Assembly (NCBI GenBank): GCA_949825025.1
Contig: OX463782.1
Location: forward strand, 30,599,351 to 30,663,350
Direction of reading: 5' to 3'
From: Siphlonurus alternatus
Lineage: Eukaryota; Arthropoda; Insecta; Ephemeroptera; Siphlonuridae
Length of the DNA: 64,000 bases
The position numbers were made by a program, and so were the translations under genes. The notes below the pieces were generated by a model that did not search any database, was not told the DNA's origin, and saw only the letters and a list, made by a program, of their open reading frames with translations. Below, in pieces: positions 53,405-64,000 of this stretch. How positions within the stretch are numbered: position 1 is the first letter of the stretch; each line of letters begins with the position of its first letter.

Positions 53405-54992
53405 GGTGAGAAAAAAATTTAAATTTTTCTTTAACATGTGATTTAAATAGCGGATCATTTCTACCCCCACCCCCCCTGCCCTCTTGGTAAGGCGTGTGAA
53501 AAAAAAAAGTAACTTGTTAATGCTAGGCTTAAAAAAAATTGGTAACATAAAAATGTAAAAATCATGAACATCATTAGTTTAAGTTGCAAAACACTAAAAA
53601 TTCAGTACGAAAAATTTATGATGTCCTATGATACATTTCATAATCTGGAACCATTCTTCATTCAAAATTTCTTTTTTTTTTTTAAAAGTTTTAACTACAT
53701 GATAAGCAGATTGAAAATGAAATTAAATACAAAAATTATTATTACAATCAAAACTACTACACAATTACACTATGTATACATGGTAGTCTTGATTACAATG
53801 AAAAAAAAAATGTCAAAGTCTTTTAACTAAGCAAGCAGGCAAGCATAGTTAAACTTGAAGCGTAGGTTTACAACTGGTTGTAAAGTAGACAACATAAAAC
53901 ATAGTGATAAGCAAGCCTGGAAAATGACATTATATAATTATTTAAGAGTACTTTAAAAAATTTCCTTTAATAATCTCAACGAATATTTATGGCGTTTTAG
54001 TCATAGTATAACACACAAAAAGATGAGTAAAATTTTCATTCTAAATTTAAAGAGTCTGTGGACAAGAGTCTAAGGTCACGTGACATGGTCTCACCTGGCT
54101 CTTCCTCATCCGCGGCATCTTCTTCCTCCTCCTCGTCATTACCTCGTGTACCGTGCTGCAAGACACGTGCGCATTATGTCTGCTAAGCCATCCCTCATTC
54201 TTATATCGCTTCGTAAGATTCATTAGGGAAAAAATCTAATTTCCTTTTTATTCAAATTCTATGCTGCATAAAATCTCAAATATTTTTTTAATCTTTCCCG
54301 TGGCTCATATGAATTATTAGAATAATAAAAAATAATTACCAGAGTCGGACGTACGCACCATCACAGGGAGCACTGGGACGCTCCCACAGCAAAAATGACA
54401 ATGCTGTCTAACTCTCGAGCCCCAGAGGTCGTGAGTGACCTTTCACTTGACCAACCGCACTCCAACGATCTTGCCCGACTAGGCCACGAACTAACTTACT
54501 ACAGCTATGCCGTAAGCTCTCTCGCCCCAGCGTCATGCTCCAAGACCTCCTCAACAATCCTTGCCGCCTGTCTGACTTGTTAAGTTGAGTTTAGGAAGAC
54601 AGTGACTTTGTCCTGATCATCTGAGACTCGCAAGGGAGAAATGAGACGTTCCAGAATTTACTATCAAATATTTGATAAGAACCATCGGGAAAAATTAAAA
54701 ATCAACACAACTGGTATATAACTGAAAGTTCATCAAAATATTATAATATATATAATATACAAATTATACTGTGATTATGATTATCTTTTACTAAACAACT
54801 TAATTTGCTAAAATTTGAGGACTTGTATTTTGAATAAAAGATCTTAATAATTAACAAAATTGCTAATACAATCAGTTAATTCTCTACAAGAACATAGTGA
54901 CTGGAAACTGAAAATATTAAAACATATTGACTTACACTGAGGAGGCACACCAAAGTAAGTAGGAATATTGAAATTCGAGTGCTGAGCACCAT
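45655..54992 (-). CDS. Gene C: secreted lectin with two C-type lectin domains
   Basis: Sixteen exons: 54992-54936, 54155-54095, 53193-53118, 52844-52806, 52029-51568, 51258-51165, 50456-50423, 49836-49772, 49509-49407, 48824-48583, 48172-48041, 47689-47656, 47242-47175, 46702-46600, 46066-45816 and 45741-45655. Total 1908 nt, 635 aa, in phase throughout. Signal peptide MVLSTRISIFLLTLVCLLS, acidic exon, three Thr-rich exons, CTLD1 (about 232-411), CTLD2 (412-607) and a 28-residue tail ending TAGPKKN-stop. Same layout as gene B. The first exon lies inside a 1.4-kb unit bounded by inverted repeats. Confidence 0.82.
45816..48172 (-). CDS. Gene C CTLD2 (NPD variant)
   Basis: Exons 48172-48041 (44 residues ending KCLDFKCFTD), 47689-47656 (PKKFNSDGSLK), 47242-47175 (ANKQYIFSNAA, in which the usual Cys is Ala), 46702-46600 (AQESCCAFGMRLIAMDT) and 46066-45816. 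The core has FWTDGSDEGIEG (Cys replaced by Ile), FWWC, WRDKNPDN, ENC, LDDREC and YRYICE. The Cys at the KYxFSN motif and the Cys of EGCEG are both absent, so they may pair with each other in sister domains. Confidence 0.85.
48583..51258 (-). CDS. Gene C CTLD1 (EPN type)
   Basis: Exons 51258-51165 (CVTCPEFECKKD), 50456-50423 (PAMFSTAGNLV), 49836-49772 (CGYQYVFSNIQ), 49509-49407 (ATACCYLGLQLMSLES) and 48824-48583. The core has FWTSATDEGCKG, FDWC, WWRPNEPNN, ESC, INDGKC and NFICK. EPN and ND are intact, so a mannose-type calcium site is plausible. Confidence 0.85.
49560..49648. repeat. Perfect 89-bp palindrome
   Basis: Two 44-bp arms around a single central C at 49604, checked base by base with no mismatch. 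Located in the gene C intron just before the exon 49407-49509. Confidence 0.95.
50021..50113. repeat. TA dinucleotide microsatellite
   Basis: About 90 bp of TA repeat in a gene C intron. Confidence 0.95.
50584..50768. repeat. Direct repeat of about 120-bp spacing
   Basis: CATCGGGGAAAAA...GAGTTCAGGAGGGTCGATTA recurs as CGTCGGGGAAAAA...GAGTTCAGGTGGGTCGATTA about 125 bp later. Probably part of an unidentified repetitive element running to about 51020. Confidence 0.65.
51568..53193 (-). CDS. Gene C Thr-rich stalk exons
   Basis: Exons 53118-53193 (VATTTSKPVPTTQKVVTTTT), 52806-52844 (TTKIPLDEIDSEA) and 51568-52029. The large exon starts SDDEEEPILTTKKTQ, is Thr-rich throughout and ends AAVEDEGDYWDVTTQKR. 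It shares the DYWDVTT motif with gene B. Probably an O-glycosylated stalk. Confidence 0.78.
52363..52521. mobile_element. Short MITE in gene C intron
   Basis: Foldback with GCCGGTATTACACGATACAA at the left, its complement at the right, and an internal TTACAAGAAAATTT/AAATTTTCTTGTAA pair. Confidence 0.82.
53241..53530. mobile_element. Foldback element with CCTAGCATTAACAAG ends
   Basis: Left CCTAGCATTAACAAGAAGGG and right CTTGTTAATGCTAGG, G-run and C-run arms, and a poly-A of 35 bp (53368-53402) inside. Gene C intron. Confidence 0.75.
54095..54992 (-). CDS. Gene C leader and acidic exons
   Basis: Exon 54936-54992 starts ATG and encodes a signal peptide ending at AGT|GTAAGT. Exon 54095-54155 encodes HGTRGNDEEEEEDAADEEEP and ends in phase 1 at GTGAGA. 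The 61-nt length and phase match gene B exactly. The left inverted-repeat arm (from about 54350) lies in the intron between the two exons. Confidence 0.8.
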
Positions 54993-55766
54993 TTTTGACA
55001 TCATTTAGAGAGTTGCTGCAACAGTGCAGTTTCATCTGTTTGTAATATTTCCATCTACATCCTCTGTTATCTCTGATAAACAGGAAACAACAATATACCA
55101 TATATATAATATCAAACAAAAGAATTTTATTTATTATTATAATATATGGGCTATGAAATTGATAAAAAATTATTTCATGGTTTTGATTTTCATGGAAGAT
55201 TACTTCTATATGAATTTTATTTTATACGTAAAATAACATATAATAGTTTTATATTGTTACATTGCAGTGATGTAATTATTATAAGTAATAATAAAACCAG
55301 TAATATATACGTGAAAAATATCAAGAAAACGTGCACGTATACAAAACTAATTTTTTAAATTTAATATTTATTTTGTTCCAATTGCACAATGACTATACTT
55401 AAATTGTTGCTAATTAAGTACATATAATAATTGTACTGACAGAACAAAAAGGGCAGAATGATTTCATGCCATTAATCGCATGTGAATTCAGCTATCCATT
55501 TGTAAATTATTTTAACATTACGTGATATAAAAGTTAACTACTTTATTGTAAATACTGGAATGTCTTATTTCTCCCTTGCGAGAGAGCTTACGGCATAGCT
55601 GGAGTAAGTTAGTTCGTGGCATAGTCGGGCAAGATCGTTGGAGTGCGGTTGGGCGAATGAAAGGGCGCTCACGACCTCTGGGGCTCGAGAGTTGGACAGC
55701 ATTTTCACCTATGCTGTGAGAACGTTCCAATACTTCTTGTGACGGGGCGTACATATGACTCTGCAT
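54350..55766. mobile_element. 1.4-kb unit with long inverted-repeat arms enclosing gene C exon 1
   Basis: Arms at about 54350-54680 and 55530-55766 are inverse copies (for example CTCGAGCCCCAGAGGTCGTG, CAACCGCACTCCAACGATCT, CAGCTATGCCGTAAGCTCTC). The left arm has about 110 bp of extra sequence. The AT-rich interior contains the signal-peptide exon and presumably the promoter of gene C. May be a foldback transposon or an inverted duplication. Confidence 0.7.
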
Positions 55767-56484
55767 GGTATTTTTTTTTTTTATTTTACATATGAATTAT
55801 TAAAAAAACATATATATTAATAAAACGGATAGATGGATTTAAACAATTATTGATGTCCGTTTGTGAAATCATTCTACCCCAAAACGACGAAAATTAATTA
55901 GTTGCGTTATATTTTCAATGCTCTCTTTAATCATCTAATTAAATAAATTTAACTTGCGGTTGGGGGAATCGTATATTATATATAAATAATATATAATATC
56001 AATGATATGTGTGTGATTTGTATGTTTGAGTCTGCATTTTTATACAAATAATTAATAATTATAACAATATCTGTATAAATAATTTAAAATTAAAATCAAT
56101 ATAAAAGCAAAGCGTTCAAATTCAATTAATCTTTATATATATACATATCAAGTAGATGAAAACTGGGTGTAAATATCACTTATCTTGAAATAAACATAAA
56201 AGATTTCACTTTATGTAATTTGCAAAATATATAAAAATACGGTAATTATAATTAATCTTAATACACAGTTCCTCACATCAGTAACAATATTTTACTTATC
56301 AGTAATTTCAGCTATTTAAATTAAAATTAATTTTATTAAAAAATACATTAATTTATACATATATATTTACAAACGAAAATACTAATAGATTTTTTATTAA
56401 GTCACTTAAATAAAAAAAAAATCCATCTAATTGTAATACATATTTCATAAAAAGGTTATAAATATAATACTCTCTCTATATATT
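55767..56484. other. Intergenic region between gene C start and gene D end
   Basis: About 0.7 kb of very AT-rich sequence downstream of gene D, including its polyadenylation signal. No gene seen. Confidence 0.55.
56393..56398 (-). terminator. Polyadenylation signal of gene D
   Basis: AATAAA on the minus strand, 87 bp beyond the stop codon of gene D. Hexamer and spacing are typical. Confidence 0.5.

Positions 56485-64000
<7,516 letters not shown>

Noticed and set aside
54395..54583. 62-codon plus-strand frame and the 55518-55766 minus-strand frame
   Set aside because: Both lie in the two inverted-repeat arms and are the same sequence read twice. No known protein motif.

Overview
The window is about 64 kb of AT-rich eukaryotic nuclear DNA. 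It has short GT-AG exons separated by long AT-rich introns, TA microsatellites, LINE remnants and many short inverted-repeat transposons (MITEs). A domain resembling insect Plus-C odorant-binding proteins (OBPs), together with insect-style C-type lectin domains (CTLDs), points to an insect. I cannot name the species. No tRNA, rRNA, CRISPR or bacterial-type operon structure was seen. All exon models were built by hand from open frames, splice sites and intron phase, without transcript support.

Region 1 (about 1.9-11.9 kb, plus strand) is one gene. It has a Ser/Pro/Glu-rich, probably disordered N-terminal region. Two separate exons each begin with a SUMO-interaction-like motif (hydrophobic core then an Asp/Glu run). 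One of them also encodes ten copies of a 10-11-residue repeat. A single 2.4-kb last exon encodes a STAND/NB-ARC-type NTPase followed by TPR-like helices. Every internal junction I could place keeps the frame.

Region 2 (about 12-16.7 kb) holds no gene I can support, only MITEs and a TA microsatellite.

Region 3 (16.7-64.0 kb, minus strand) is a head-to-tail cluster of four related secreted-lectin genes, called here A, B, C and D. Each CTLD is built from the same exon series: a three-cysteine exon, an exon of about 34 nt, one of about 65 nt, one of about 103 nt carrying a Cys-Cys motif, and a CTLD core exon of 218-251 nt. The intron phases are fixed. Genes A, B and C also share a signal-peptide exon and an acidic exon of 61-64 nt. 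Gene B (about 780 aa) has three CTLDs and gene C (about 635 aa) has two, both after Thr-rich linkers. Gene D runs off the right edge and shows three CTLDs. The nine CTLDs differ at the sugar-specificity triplet (EPN, QPD, NPD, KPN or none).

The most unusual object is gene A (16.7-28.7 kb, about 904 aa). It keeps the leader and acidic exons of the family and ends with a family CTLD, but between them lies a Plus-C OBP-like domain (CC..P, VECIFRKENLL and C-V-x-x-C...C-P motifs). The OBP part is flanked by a Lys/Ser-rich linker and a Thr/Ala repeat linker. This is a candidate OBP-lectin chimera, and one of its introns appears to be GC-AG.

Mobile DNA is dense. There are at least nine copies or remnants of one GACGTC-centred MITE family, TTAA-flanked piggyBac-like MITEs beside splice sites, an hAT-like MITE nested in a larger palindrome, and a 1.4-kb inverted-repeat unit that encloses the first exon of gene C.
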